DNA of 64,000 bases, from contig OZ244860.1 in NCBI GenBank assembly GCA_965221035.1, positions 1,426,001 through 1,490,000 of the forward strand, read 5' to 3'. The notes under the pieces are model-generated. The model ran no database searches. It was not told where the DNA came from and worked only from the letters and a program-made list of their open reading frames with translations. The DNA comes from UBA6522 sp965221035 (GTDB lineage Bacteria > Pseudomonadota > Gammaproteobacteria > Steroidobacterales > Rariloculaceae). A program made the translations under genes and the position numbers. Shown here piece by piece: positions 33,955 through 42,074 of this stretch. Numbering within the stretch: position 1 is the first letter of the stretch; every line of letters starts with the position of its first letter.

Positions 33955-34334
33955 TTGGCAAAATACTCAATCGGTTTTGCGATGAACACCCACAGGAAAA
34001 TTCCACACCAAGCCAATATCACAACAGATGTCAACCAATTCGGGAAAAAGGTTTTGCCAACTATTAAGGCGACCCATGCGGGGAACCAGAATACAATTGT
34101 AGTAAGCAGAATGAAAAATACAATTCTTATTAATACTGGCACACGGTCAGCATCTATCCCAACTAGTTCGAATAGAGAGTAGATCACGGATCCCAATAAT
34201 AATTGTAACACAGTTCCATATTGTATGCCGATTAACTTAAACAATGCGTCGAGCACGGTTATGGCGCTGATCATTGCCACAAGAACACAAGCGAAAGTGA
34301 GCACCACCTTCGGATGAAGAAACTTATGCTTCAT
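33951..34334 (-). CDS. Polytopic membrane immunity-like protein, family IF3-a (copy 2)
   Basis: 127 residues, about four transmembrane segments, over 70 percent identical by eye to 19347-19730, with the same ends MKHKF and PIEYFAN. AT-rich. The ATG overlaps the TGA of the upstream frame (ATGA), which ends MAWTVILIDGKK. Members of IF3-a and IF3-b share the final AW.G.FLW...A.P pattern, so they may be one superfamily. Confidence 0.75.
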   Translation of the reverse strand: MKHKFLHPKVVLTFACVLVAMISAITVLDALFKLIGIQYGTVLQLLLGSVIYSLFELVGIDADRVPVLIRIVFFILLTTIVFWFPAWVALIVGKTFFPNWLTSVVILAWCGIFLWVFIAKPIEYFAN

Positions 34335-34625
34335 TTTTTTCCATCAATCAGGATTACCGTCCAGGCCATCACCGAATCAATGAAGCCTTTCAGGTCGGCG
34401 TCCACCGGCGCCGCCCGGTGCGAAATCCCCGACTGACGACGGTCTCGAAGCCCGTCGATCCCGCCGACCTCGTGCCCCTCCCGCCAGCGACGGAACGTCC
34501 GAGGGCAAACCCCCAGCAAACGCGCCGCCTCCTCCTGACACAATCGCCCCTCCGTCCAAACCGAATGACCTCCTCGAACAACATGAACCGCCTCTCCTGA
34601 CATACCCCTTGCCCCGCCCATACTT
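34331..34625 (-). pseudogene. ISNCY-like transposase N-terminal remnant fused to core scrap
   Basis: Two minus-strand frames give MLFEEVIRFGRRG and, after a shift, EEAARLLGVCPRTFRRWREG and DGLRDRRQSG, the helix-turn-helix start of an ISNCY-type transposase. It then joins core sequence (APVDADLKGFIDSVMAW, as at 23690). Upstream, ATGGAGTGTCCGCGTTAAGA and AAAGTGTCCGGTGTAATGG at 34640-34700 look like the element end. Only the start of the gene is left; it marks the right edge of the array. Confidence 0.55.
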
Positions 34626-34804
34626 CCCGCTCCAGCATTCCAACGAAGCTCCCATTACACCGGACACTTTATGTACTCTTAACGCGGACACTCCATTTAC
34701 TCTCTACAATTCCTCGGCCAAGAAGTCGATGATCGGGTTAGTGTGACTATAATGGGGAAAGCGGTGACGATGATTGAGACGGTGATCGAAACCCCGCGAC
34801 CGCA

Positions 34805-35326
34805 ATGACGACTGCGACGACAATGAATGAACCACGTGCGCTGCACCCGCACGCGTCCAGCAAGATATGGCGAGTGCTCGCAATATCGATCGCCTGGCTG
34901 GTCGGAACAGCGTCGATACCGGTCTATGCCCTGGATCTGGCCGAATACCGCGGGAAAGTTGTGGTCGTGGATTTCTGGGCATCCTGGTGCGTGCCATGCC
35001 GCCAGTCGTTCCCCTGGCTGAACGCCATGCACGACGAGTACGCGGACGACGGACTGGTTATCCTCGGCGTCAATACCGACGCCGAAGCCGAGGAGGCGCA
35101 GCGGTTCCTGGACCGATACCCCGCAAGGTTTGAGATTATCTACGACTCCGAGGGCGAACTGGCACGAACCTTCGAGGTGGTGGCGATGCCGAGCAGCTAC
35201 GTCTTTTCGCGCGATGGCGAACTGGACGCACGGCACCTGGGATTCCTGCGCTCCAGACGCGACGAGTACGAAGCCGTCATACAGCGGCTCATTGCCGAGC
35301 CCCGCAGGGAGGATTCAGAACAATGA
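34805..35326 (+). CDS. TlpA-like thiol-disulfide oxidoreductase
   Basis: 173 residues. An N-terminal hydrophobic segment (VLAISIAWLVGTASIPVYA) directs it to the periplasm. The thioredoxin fold shows VVVVDFWASWCVPCRQSFP with the WCVPC redox motif near residues 59-63, VNTDAEAEE, and a cis-proline in VAMPSSYVF. The family reduces or relays disulfides outside the cytoplasm. The stop overlaps the DUF4266 gene start (ATGA), so the two are coupled and head a four-gene cluster. First intact housekeeping-like gene right of the array. An alternative ATG lies six codons downstream. Confidence 0.9.
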   Translation: MTTATTMNEPRALHPHASSKIWRVLAISIAWLVGTASIPVYALDLAEYRGKVVVVDFWASWCVPCRQSFPWLNAMHDEYADDGLVILGVNTDAEAEEAQRFLDRYPARFEIIYDSEGELARTFEVVAMPSSYVFSRDGELDARHLGFLRSRRDEYEAVIQRLIAEPRREDSEQ

Positions 35327-35589
35327 AACCGCACGATCATCACGCCGAGGCAATCGAAAGCGCAACCAGCCGCTGGTCTGCGCCAACCGTCGTGGTCCTC
35401 CTGGCATCAACACTTGCCGCCTGCGCGAATCTCGGCGTCGAACCATGGGAACGCGACTACCTGGCCCAGGACGAGATGTTGCTGGATGGTGATCCGGTCG
35501 ACGACGCGATGGATGACCACATCTATTTCAGCAAGGAGGCCACGAGCGGCAGTCGCGGCTTTGCCGGGGGCGGCTGCGGCTGCAACTGA
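35323..35589 (+). CDS. DUF4266 lipoprotein
   Basis: 88 residues with lipobox LAAC (Cys34) after a hydrophobic segment, then the DUF4266 signature: PWERDYLAQDEMLLDGDP, DDHIYFSKEA and the terminal GGGCGCN. The glycine-cysteine C-terminus is typical and may bind metal or be modified. DUF4266, DUF3570, TlpA-like and ApbE genes recur together in Proteobacteria and Bacteroidetes. The molecular role is unknown. Confidence 0.9.
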   Translation: MKPHDHHAEAIESATSRWSAPTVVVLLASTLAACANLGVEPWERDYLAQDEMLLDGDPVDDAMDDHIYFSKEATSGSRGFAGGGCGCN

Positions 35590-35668
35590 TGCCGGCCGAC
35601 ACGGGAATCGGTGGTTCGGACGCGATCCGATTGCGACTGTGCACCAGCACCGCAAGACCCGAGTAACC

Positions 35669-37066
35669 GTGGGCAAACCGAGGAAAATCGACCGCGAACT
35701 GATGGCCGCCACCTGTGCCCTGCTGGGCAGCGCGGCCGTGCAACCGGTCGCGGGCCAGGACGAACCGCGCTGGTCGATCGATACCGCCCTGCTCTACTAT
35801 GGCGAGAGCGAGGGACGGGTGCGCGACGTCAGCCTGACAGCGCTGGCCACACGCGACTTCTACGACGAACGCTACCTTACGCTGAACCTGTCGATCGACA
35901 CGCTGACCGGCGCGTCGGCAAGCGGCGCAATCGCGCTGGACCGGCCCCAAACGTTTACCAGCCCGTCCGGAAACGCGGTCTACACGACGCCCGCCGGAGA
36001 AATTCCGCTGGACCCGACGTTTCTCGACTCCCGGGTGGCCATCAGCGCGAGTTGGAGTCAGCCGCTGGGCAGGCTCAACAAGGTGGGCGCGGGAGTCAGC
36101 CTGTCGGGAGAATACGATTATCGGCACGGCGGTGTGAATTTCTCTTTCTCCAGGGATCTCAACCGTCGCAACACCACGCTCAGCGCCGCCGTCGCCCTGT
36201 CACGGGACACCTGGAGTCCGGTGGGCGGCGCCCCCATTCCGCTTTCGGAAATGCTCGGTGTCGTTGACGATGGAGACGACTGCGACGACGACTACGAAGA
36301 CGATTGCGACGATGACCGCGAATATGACGACGATGACGATGACGAAGGAGGTTACCGCAGCCCCAACAAGCTCGGCGACGACAGCAAGACGATCACCGAC
36401 GTGCTGCTGGGCGTGACCCAGGTCGTGAATCGGAGTCTCGTCGTACAGTTGAACTATTCGTTCAGCCGCTCCAGCGGCTACCTGAACGATCCGTACAAGC
36501 TGCTGAGCGTCGTCGATGCGGTCACCGGCGACACGATCACACTCGAACCGCCCGCCGGAACGCTCGGCCCGGACGGGCTTTACCGATTCGAGAGCCGCCC
36601 GGGCGAGCGTACCCGGCACGGCCTTTTCGGGCGCATGAAGTACTGGCTGGGAGGCGATGTGCTGGACCTCTCCTACCGCTACGCCACGGACGACTGGGAA
36701 ATCGACTCCCATACCCTCGACGGCCGATACCGGATTTCGCTCGGCGACGTCCGCTACCTGGAACCGCACCTGCGCTTCTATTCGCAGACCGAAGCCAATT
36801 TCTATCGGTTCAGCCTGGTCGACTCCGAGCCGCTGCCGGCGAACGCGGCTTCGGACTTCCGGCTGGGCAACTTCGACGCCATCACCGCGGGAGTCGAATA
36901 CGGCACCGAACGCGACTCCGGAGCCCAGTGGAGCGTACGCCTGGAATACTACCGGCAAGCTGGCGAGGTCCCGGCTGCGCAAATCATCGGCCGCCAGGCC
37001 GACCGCGACCAATTCGCCGATCTTGACGCCATCATCGCCCAGTTCAGCTACAAGTTCGATTTCTAG
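35669..37066 (+). CDS. DUF3570 outer-membrane protein with Asp-rich insert
   Basis: 465 residues from GTG 35669 (n-region GKPRKIDREL, then a signal segment AATCALLGSAAVQPVAGQ); an ATG at 35702 is possible. The repeated alternating-strand pattern and the terminal phenylalanine (QFSYKFDF) indicate an outer-membrane beta-barrel. DUF3570 features include SASWSQPLG, FSFSRSSGYLNDPYK and the GRYRISLGDVRYLEPHLRFY region. At about residues 196-230 (36255-36355) lies an extreme acidic tract with some 20 Asp/Glu in a window of 30, encoded by GAC/GAT/GAA triplets. It would form an exposed, cation-binding loop. Confidence 0.85.
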   Translation: MGKPRKIDRELMAATCALLGSAAVQPVAGQDEPRWSIDTALLYYGESEGRVRDVSLTALATRDFYDERYLTLNLSIDTLTGASASGAIALDRPQTFTSPSGNAVYTTPAGEIPLDPTFLDSRVAISASWSQPLGRLNKVGAGVSLSGEYDYRHGGVNFSFSRDLNRRNTTLSAAVALSRDTWSPVGGAPIPLSEMLGVVDDGDDCDDDYEDDCDDDREYDDDDDDEGGYRSPNKLGDDSKTITDVLLGVTQVVNRSLVVQLNYSFSRSSGYLNDPYKLLSVVDAVTGDTITLEPPAGTLGPDGLYRFESRPGERTRHGLFGRMKYWLGGDVLDLSYRYATDDWEIDSHTLDGRYRISLGDVRYLEPHLRFYSQTEANFYRFSLVDSEPLPANAASDFRLGNFDAITAGVEYGTERDSGAQWSVRLEYYRQAGEVPAAQIIGRQADRDQFADLDAIIAQFSYKFDF

Positions 37067-37117
37067 CCCCTCCGCGGCGGATGTCCGGCGTCGCTTGGTT
37101 GCCAGCGCGATGAAACG

Positions 37118-38014
37118 ATGAACGCACCAAGCCGCCGGGGGCATCTTTCCCGCGCGAAAGACCATTGGGTCGGCCGATTCAGGGCGATGGCCAACCCGTG
37201 CGAGCTTCTCACCGACGCAGGCAGCGCCGCAAGCGCAAGGCGCCTGCTCGAGCTCGTGTCGACAGAGGCATGGCGAGTGGAGGACAAGTTCAGCCGGTAC
37301 CTTGAGGACAACATCGTCCACCGGATCAATGGCAGCCACGGCGAACCGGTTCGCGTTGACGCGGAAACGGCCCGCCTGCTCGACTTCTGCGACTCGCTCT
37401 ACCGCCTTTCCGGCGGACTTTTCGACATCACCTCCGGCGTGCTTCGCGAAGCCTGGCAGTTCGACGGTGGCGACAATGTGCCGGGCCAGCACCGAATCGA
37501 CGCGATTCTGCCGCGCATCGGCTGGGATAGGGTACGCTGGGCGGATCGCACCCTGGTCCTGCAACCCGGCATGCAGATCGATCTGGGCGGCGTCGGCAAG
37601 GAGTACGCCGTGGACCGGTGCGCCGGCCTGTGCAGAGACCAGGCGCAGGCGAGTTGCCTGATCAATCTCGGCGGCGACATCGCGGTCAGCCGCCCCCGCG
37701 AATCGCAGCCCTGGCGGGTGGGTATCGAGGCGGTATCAAGAGACCAGGCGCACCAGCCCACCATTGCGCTGAACGGCGGCGGCGTTGCCACCAGCGGCGA
37801 CAGCCGCCAATTTCTGGTGAAGGACGGCGTGCGGTATTCACATATCCTCGACCCGCGGACCGGGTGGCCCGTGGCCGACGCCCCCCGCGCCGTAACCGTG
37901 CTCGCGCAATCCTGCACCCAGGCGGGGATGATGGCGACGCTGGCTTCGTTGCAGGGCGTCGACGCGGAGGCGTTCCTCAACGCCCAGGGCGTGCGGTATT
38001 GGATACAGAGATAG
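37118..38014 (+). CDS. apbE: FAD:protein FMN transferase (ApbE family)
   Basis: 298 residues. ApbE enzymes use FAD to attach FMN to Ser/Thr of target proteins, with Mg. Recognisable parts: EDKFSRYLEDNIVHRIN, GLFDITSGVL, IDLGGVGKEYAVDR (FAD binding), INLGGDIAVS, ATSGDSRQF and SHILDPRTGWPV with the Asp that binds metal. No lipobox or clear signal peptide is seen, whereas many ApbE proteins are exported, so it could act in the cytoplasm or have a different start. Fourth gene of the TlpA/DUF4266/DUF3570 cluster. A flavinylated partner in the window is not obvious. Confidence 0.9.
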   Translation: MNAPSRRGHLSRAKDHWVGRFRAMANPCELLTDAGSAASARRLLELVSTEAWRVEDKFSRYLEDNIVHRINGSHGEPVRVDAETARLLDFCDSLYRLSGGLFDITSGVLREAWQFDGGDNVPGQHRIDAILPRIGWDRVRWADRTLVLQPGMQIDLGGVGKEYAVDRCAGLCRDQAQASCLINLGGDIAVSRPRESQPWRVGIEAVSRDQAHQPTIALNGGGVATSGDSRQFLVKDGVRYSHILDPRTGWPVADAPRAVTVLAQSCTQAGMMATLASLQGVDAEAFLNAQGVRYWIQR

Positions 38015-38119
38015 CGCCAGCCCCTTCAGACTGACCGAACGGAAGACACTTGCCGCGGAACGGTATATTCCTGTCCAATACCCGACTCCCGACTTGCCAT
38101 CCTGACAGAGGACCCACAA

Positions 38120-39352
38120 ATGTACAGACAGACAATCGCACTGCCGCTGTTCGCCCTGGCAGCGCCCGCGCTTGCCCATCACGGCGTCGACGCCCATTTC
38201 GACACCTCGATGGATATCCGGTTCGAAGCCATCGTCACCGACATCAGGGTCATCAACCCCCATTCCTACCTCTATTTCTCGCAATTGAACGACCAGGGCG
38301 AGCTCGTCGAGGGACGCTGCGAACTGTTCGAACGCCGCTTCCTGGTGCGCAACGGCTTGTCCAGCGAGACCATTCCCCCTGGAACGCCGGTAAGGATCTC
38401 GGGCAATCCCGCCAGGCGCGAACCCAATGTCTGCCACACCGTGCAGATCGAGCTGGCGGACGGGCGCAGCTTCGGCAACCGGGGACAGGTTTCCAGCGAC
38501 TCCGACTACGTGCCCGGTGAGGCGCTGCTGGCCGCGGCGGGCGGTTCATCGGAGGCGTCGTCCCGGGTCATCGCGCAGTCGTCCCGGGAGGCCGTCGAGC
38601 GCGAACCCGTGGAGGTACCCACCGAAGGCCTGTTCGGCAACTGGATTGCGTTCACGGGCATGCTTCCCGACGGCCTGCCACCGGGTGTCGACGCGGCCGA
38701 ACTGCAATCCTCGATGATGCCGATGGGCGGCGAGATGGGGATGGATGCCCAGATGCATGCCGCTGCCGCCCACATGCCCATGCCCCGCTTCATGGGCACG
38801 CGCTACCAGGCGGACTATACCGAGGCCGGCCAGGCCTTCGCCGACACCTACGACCCGGCGTTCGACAGCCCCGACATCCGCTGCCAGGCGTCGGCCCTCC
38901 ACGGTATGCAGCACCACGCGCTGGTGAACGAATTCGTGCCCGTGGGCGAGGACCGCGTGCGCTGGGTATACGGGTACATGGACATGGTCCGCACCATCCA
39001 CATGAACCAGGCCGAGCACCCCGCAGACATCGAACCGTCGATCCTCGGTCATTCCATCGGATACTGGGACGGCCCCACGCTGGTGGTCCACACCCGCGGG
39101 ATCAGGAGCTTCGAACTGTTTCGCGGCGTCATCAACAGCGACGCCCTGCAGCTCGTGGAACGGGTGAGCCACGATCCGGAGACGGACCGGCTGACGGTGT
39201 CCTTCACGGCGCTGGACCCGAAGTTCTGGCGCGCGCCGATACAGGGCGAAATCAGGATGGCCAGGTCGGAACAGCCGTTCACGCCATACGGCTGCATTGA
39301 ATTGTCCGGCGAGAACAACCTGCGCCCGGACGGACGGACGATCTTCGACTGA
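38120..39352 (+). CDS. DUF6152 family exported protein
   Basis: 410 residues, signal peptide MYRQTIALPLFALAAPALA. The mature protein begins HHGVDAHFDTS and shows VINPHSYLYFSQ and GTPVRISGNPARREPNVC, the DUF6152 pattern. The C-terminal half contains a Met/His-rich stretch (SSMMPMGGEMGMDAQMHAAA, then AHMPMPRFMG) that may bind copper or other metal, and ends with a region (VYGYMDMVRTIHMNQAEHP, GYWDGPTLVVHTRGI) often seen in paralogous secreted proteins of marine Gammaproteobacteria. Function unknown. Confidence 0.8.
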   Translation: MYRQTIALPLFALAAPALAHHGVDAHFDTSMDIRFEAIVTDIRVINPHSYLYFSQLNDQGELVEGRCELFERRFLVRNGLSSETIPPGTPVRISGNPARREPNVCHTVQIELADGRSFGNRGQVSSDSDYVPGEALLAAAGGSSEASSRVIAQSSREAVEREPVEVPTEGLFGNWIAFTGMLPDGLPPGVDAAELQSSMMPMGGEMGMDAQMHAAAAHMPMPRFMGTRYQADYTEAGQAFADTYDPAFDSPDIRCQASALHGMQHHALVNEFVPVGEDRVRWVYGYMDMVRTIHMNQAEHPADIEPSILGHSIGYWDGPTLVVHTRGIRSFELFRGVINSDALQLVERVSHDPETDRLTVSFTALDPKFWRAPIQGEIRMARSEQPFTPYGCIELSGENNLRPDGRTIFD

Positions 39353-39521
39353 TCAATTGAGCGTGGGTTCAACGTCGGTGCGGTAGACCGTGGAAAACCC
39401 GGTGTTGCGTAACGCAAGGGATGCTTCACAACCCCAACCCTGCTTCTCCGTACCGGTGGTTGCAATTGACCCTTCTAATTCCTATGCTCTTACCTAGGAG
39501 TAAGGAATAGAGAAATTTGTA

Positions 39522-39758
39522 ATGCTAGCAACCATGACCAGCAAGGGTCAGGTGACTGTGCCGAAACCCATCAGGGACAAGCTTCGCCTGAAGCCCGGTG
39601 ATCGAATCGATTTTCTGTTGGACGACGGCGGTGCCCGGATTACACCCGTCAGGGCGTCCGTGAAGGAGCTCAAGGGCATGCTTTCGAAGCCCGCCTCGCC
39701 GGTCACGCTGGCGGAAATGGACGATGCAATCGCCATGGCCGGAAGGCGCGGACTGTGA
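39522..39758 (+). CDS. AbrB/MazE-type antitoxin
   Basis: 78 residues. The swapped-hairpin AbrB fold is seen in TSKGQVTVPKPIRDKLRLKP, GDRIDFLLDDGG. The C-terminal region (KELKGMLSKP, EMDDAIA) should wrap the toxin. Its stop overlaps the PIN toxin start by four bases (GTGA), the usual arrangement of toxin-antitoxin operons. AbrB-type antitoxins bind their own promoter; TACCTAGGAGTAAGG at 39493-39507 may contain the site and the ribosome-binding region. Confidence 0.9.
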   Translation: MLATMTSKGQVTVPKPIRDKLRLKPGDRIDFLLDDGGARITPVRASVKELKGMLSKPASPVTLAEMDDAIAMAGRRGL

Positions 39759-40165
39759 TCGGTCTGGACACCAACGTTTTGGTGCGCTACATCGTCCAGG
39801 ACGATGCGGAACAGGCGCTTGCCGCCACACAATTGATCGAGGGCAGGTGTACGGAACGCTCACCGGGCTATGTTAGCGTCCTTGTGCTGGCAGAACTCGC
39901 ATGGGTACTTGCCCGTGCCTACGGCTACTCGGATTCGGATGTCTCGCGGGTGATGCTTCAACTTCTGCACACAACCGAATTCAATATTGAGGACAGCGAT
40001 GCCGTGTGGATTGCCCTGCGCGCGTTCGAAGTCGGAATGGCTGACTTTCCGGACTACCTGATCGCGCATAGAAATCGCGCTGCCGGATGCGCAACCACAT
40101 ATACATTCGACCGCCGCGCGGTCCGAGGCCGGCACTTTGCGGCCGTTCCGGTAGCAACACACTAG
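39755..40165 (+). CDS. vapC: PIN-domain toxin (VapC-like)
   Basis: 136 residues from GTG. PIN nucleases use four acidic residues: D5 (GLDTNVLVRY), E47 (LAELAW), D97/D100 (ADFPDYLIA) and D119 (TFDRRA) are present. VapC toxins cut RNA and arrest growth when free of antitoxin. Coupled to the AbrB-type antitoxin. Length is normal. Confidence 0.9.
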   Translation: MIGLDTNVLVRYIVQDDAEQALAATQLIEGRCTERSPGYVSVLVLAELAWVLARAYGYSDSDVSRVMLQLLHTTEFNIEDSDAVWIALRAFEVGMADFPDYLIAHRNRAAGCATTYTFDRRAVRGRHFAAVPVATH

Positions 40166-40298
40166 CTACGGAGCCGATCACGCTTCATAAGCGATCTTCA
40201 ACCAGCGTACGGAAACGGTTACGAATCGTAGCGGGGATCACAACTACCGTGATGGGCGGTCACAATCGGCCGACGACGCACACTTCTGCCTTCGCGCG

Positions 40299-40748
40299 TT
40301 ACTCGTACGGCAGTACCTCGGTGAACCAGATCTCACGATCAATGCGCCATTGGCGGCTGTCGTCGAGCCGCCAAATGTGGAAGAAACCGCCATCGCCGAG
40401 GACGTTGCCGCCATCGCTGTCCACCACTTCGTAGGTCCCCTGTATCAGCATCCTGTCTGTGCCGTCGACCCTGTGCGTCACGTTCAACAAGGTCAGCGGG
40501 TTGCCTTCACCGAAGTCCGATGCCCAAAACGCACGGATGTCGCCGCGCCCCGTCAAGGTCGGCGCGCCGTGGGCCGTCAGTTCGGCGCTTTCGGTGTAGA
40601 GCGCCGCAAGGGCGTCGCCGTCGTGGTCGTTGTAGGCTGCCGTCCAAAGATCGGCCAGTTCCTGGGCGTCGACGGGAACCTGGGCGGGCACGCCGGACCA
40701 GGCAAGGAGAACTGCCATTCCGATGCAATGACAACTGAATTTCTTCAT
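40299..40748 (-). CDS. Secreted SnoaL/DUF4440-like protein
   Basis: 149 residues from ATG 40748 (GAGG about eight bases upstream), signal peptide MKKFSCHCIGMAVLLAW. NTF2-like fold: LADLWTAAYNDHDGDALAAL, YTESAELTAHGAPTLTGRGD and a C-terminal FFHIWRLDDSRQWRIDREIW. Family members are hydrolases, isomerases or binding proteins, so no activity is assigned. It lies 100 bases downstream of the SDR gene and may be co-transcribed. Confidence 0.8.
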   Translation of the reverse strand: MKKFSCHCIGMAVLLAWSGVPAQVPVDAQELADLWTAAYNDHDGDALAALYTESAELTAHGAPTLTGRGDIRAFWASDFGEGNPLTLLNVTHRVDGTDRMLIQGTYEVVDSDGGNVLGDGGFFHIWRLDDSRQWRIDREIWFTEVLPYE

Positions 40749-40852
40749 CTTGAATTTCCTCTTTTCTGGGTTTCTTGCCAGGCCGACCGGATCCGACCGA
40801 CCAGCAGGAACGTTCCAACACGGTAGGGCTGGCCCCACAGCCGGTCATCCCG

Positions 40853-41683
40853 CTACCACGCCACCGTGGAGCCGTCAAAATTCAGCGGCCTTCCATCATG
40901 GCTCCCGTCCAGACCTTCGATTACCGCCACCATGCCGGCCACGCTGGATTCCGGAGTGCTGGCCCGCGGCAATAGCGAAGGACGATTGTCCCGCAGCATG
41001 TCGGTGACCACCGGCCCCGGCGCAACGAGCGCGACCACGATTCCGCGCCCGGCCAATTGCGCGCCGACCTTGCGCATGGCCATGTTCAGCGCCGTCTTGC
41101 TGATGCCGTAGTAGGCACCTCCCGTGGAGACGGTCTCGCGCGAGACCGATCCGGCGCCACTGGTGATCGAAACAATCTTCTTCTGTTCGCTAGCCGCCAC
41201 GTGATCCGCGAACGCTTCCGCCATCTGCATGGGCGCCAGGACGTTGACGGCCATGACATCGTGAAAGGTCTGCGCATCGAAGGTACCCAGCGTCTGCTCC
41301 GCTGTGCCGCCGTACATTCCGGCGTTGTTGATGAGCACGTCGATGGGCGTACCCGCGTAGTTCGCGGCCAGTTCCCGGATGCGCCCACCGTCGGTCACAT
41401 CGAGTTGCTCGACCAGCAGGTGTTCGTATTCCGCGGCCATCGCGTGGAGTTCGTCGGCTTCGGAGGGCGTTCTGGCGGTCGCCAACACGTTCCAGCCCTC
41501 GGCGACATAGTGCCGAACGAAGGCCAGCCCGATACCCCGGTTGGAGCCGGTGATCAGCACCGTGGGCCGGTCCGCGTCCAGGCTCGCGCCGTGGGCGCCC
41601 GCTCCCGCAACCATCAGCAAGGAAAATGCCGCAAGCGAATGAATCAACGGAAAGTGACGAAAAGCGCGAACAAGGTGGTGCAC
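40853..41683 (-). CDS. Short-chain dehydrogenase/reductase with N-terminal signal-like segment
   Basis: 276 residues from GTG 41683, set by GGAGG six bases upstream. Residues ~41-47 TGSNRGIG bind the cofactor; NNAG near 119; catalytic S in SITSGAG and Y-x3-K in YYGISK. The C-terminal part resembles carbonyl/C-factor-like SDRs. Unusually the protein begins with a ~33-residue extension (FPLIHSLAAFSLLMVAGAGA) that looks like a signal peptide or anchor. An NAD(P)-dependent enzyme in the periplasm would be odd, so it may be an inner-membrane anchor facing the cytoplasm. Confidence 0.85.
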   Translation of the reverse strand: MHHLVRAFRHFPLIHSLAAFSLLMVAGAGAHGASLDADRPTVLITGSNRGIGLAFVRHYVAEGWNVLATARTPSEADELHAMAAEYEHLLVEQLDVTDGGRIRELAANYAGTPIDVLINNAGMYGGTAEQTLGTFDAQTFHDVMAVNVLAPMQMAEAFADHVAASEQKKIVSITSGAGSVSRETVSTGGAYYGISKTALNMAMRKVGAQLAGRGIVVALVAPGPVVTDMLRDNRPSLLPRASTPESSVAGMVAVIEGLDGSHDGRPLNFDGSTVAW

Positions 41684-41825
41684 GGGTACCTCCGCAAAAG
41701 GGTGGATTTTAGCCTGTCGCGAGGACGCCGTTCATTCTACCCACATATGGGAAAGGCGAACGCCTGCCACGCGCAACTTTGGTATAGTGGTAGTAATAGC
41801 TACAGCAATGGATAGATTCATAGCT

Positions 41826-42074
41826 ATGAAAACCATACAGATGACCATTGAAAGCAACCTTCTCCATCGGATCGATGCCTGCATCAAGGATCTTGGCGTG
41901 AGCCGTTCCGCCTTTGCCAGGGACGCCTTTCGCGAAGCCTTGCGACGATTCGAAGTCATGGAGCTTGAGCGCGTGCAGATCGCCGGATACCGAAAGAATC
42001 CTCCCAGAAAACAGGAATTCGACATTCCGGAGGCCGATCACGCCTGGGGCGACGACCCTTGGGGCGCCGCCTGA
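41826..42074 (+). CDS. Ribbon-helix-helix antitoxin (CopG-like)
   Basis: 82 residues, MKTIQMTIESNLLHRIDACI, with the ribbon (TIQMTI) and helices (LGVSRSAFARDAFREALRRF) of an RHH DNA-binding protein. The C-terminal tail with DHAWGDDPWG would bind the toxin. A longer start at 41808 is possible. Its stop overlaps the MazF-like start by one base. TAGCTAC and TAGCTAT near 41797-41827 may be operator half-sites. Confidence 0.85.
   Translation: MKTIQMTIESNLLHRIDACIKDLGVSRSAFARDAFREALRRFEVMELERVQIAGYRKNPPRKQEFDIPEADHAWGDDPWGAA

Noticed and set aside
1..34600. Type VI secretion or CDI locus
   Set aside because: No Tss proteins, VgrG, Hcp, PAAR, CdiB-like transporter or RHS YD repeats were seen; the delivery route is unknown.
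1..34600. Integron cassette array
   Set aside because: Modules are repeated and similar in size, but no integrase and no attC-like sites were found; the shared hairpin is not of attC type.
36200..37564. 454-codon minus-strand frame across DUF3570 and ApbE genes
   Set aside because: It spans two recognised genes on the other strand and encodes no recognisable protein.
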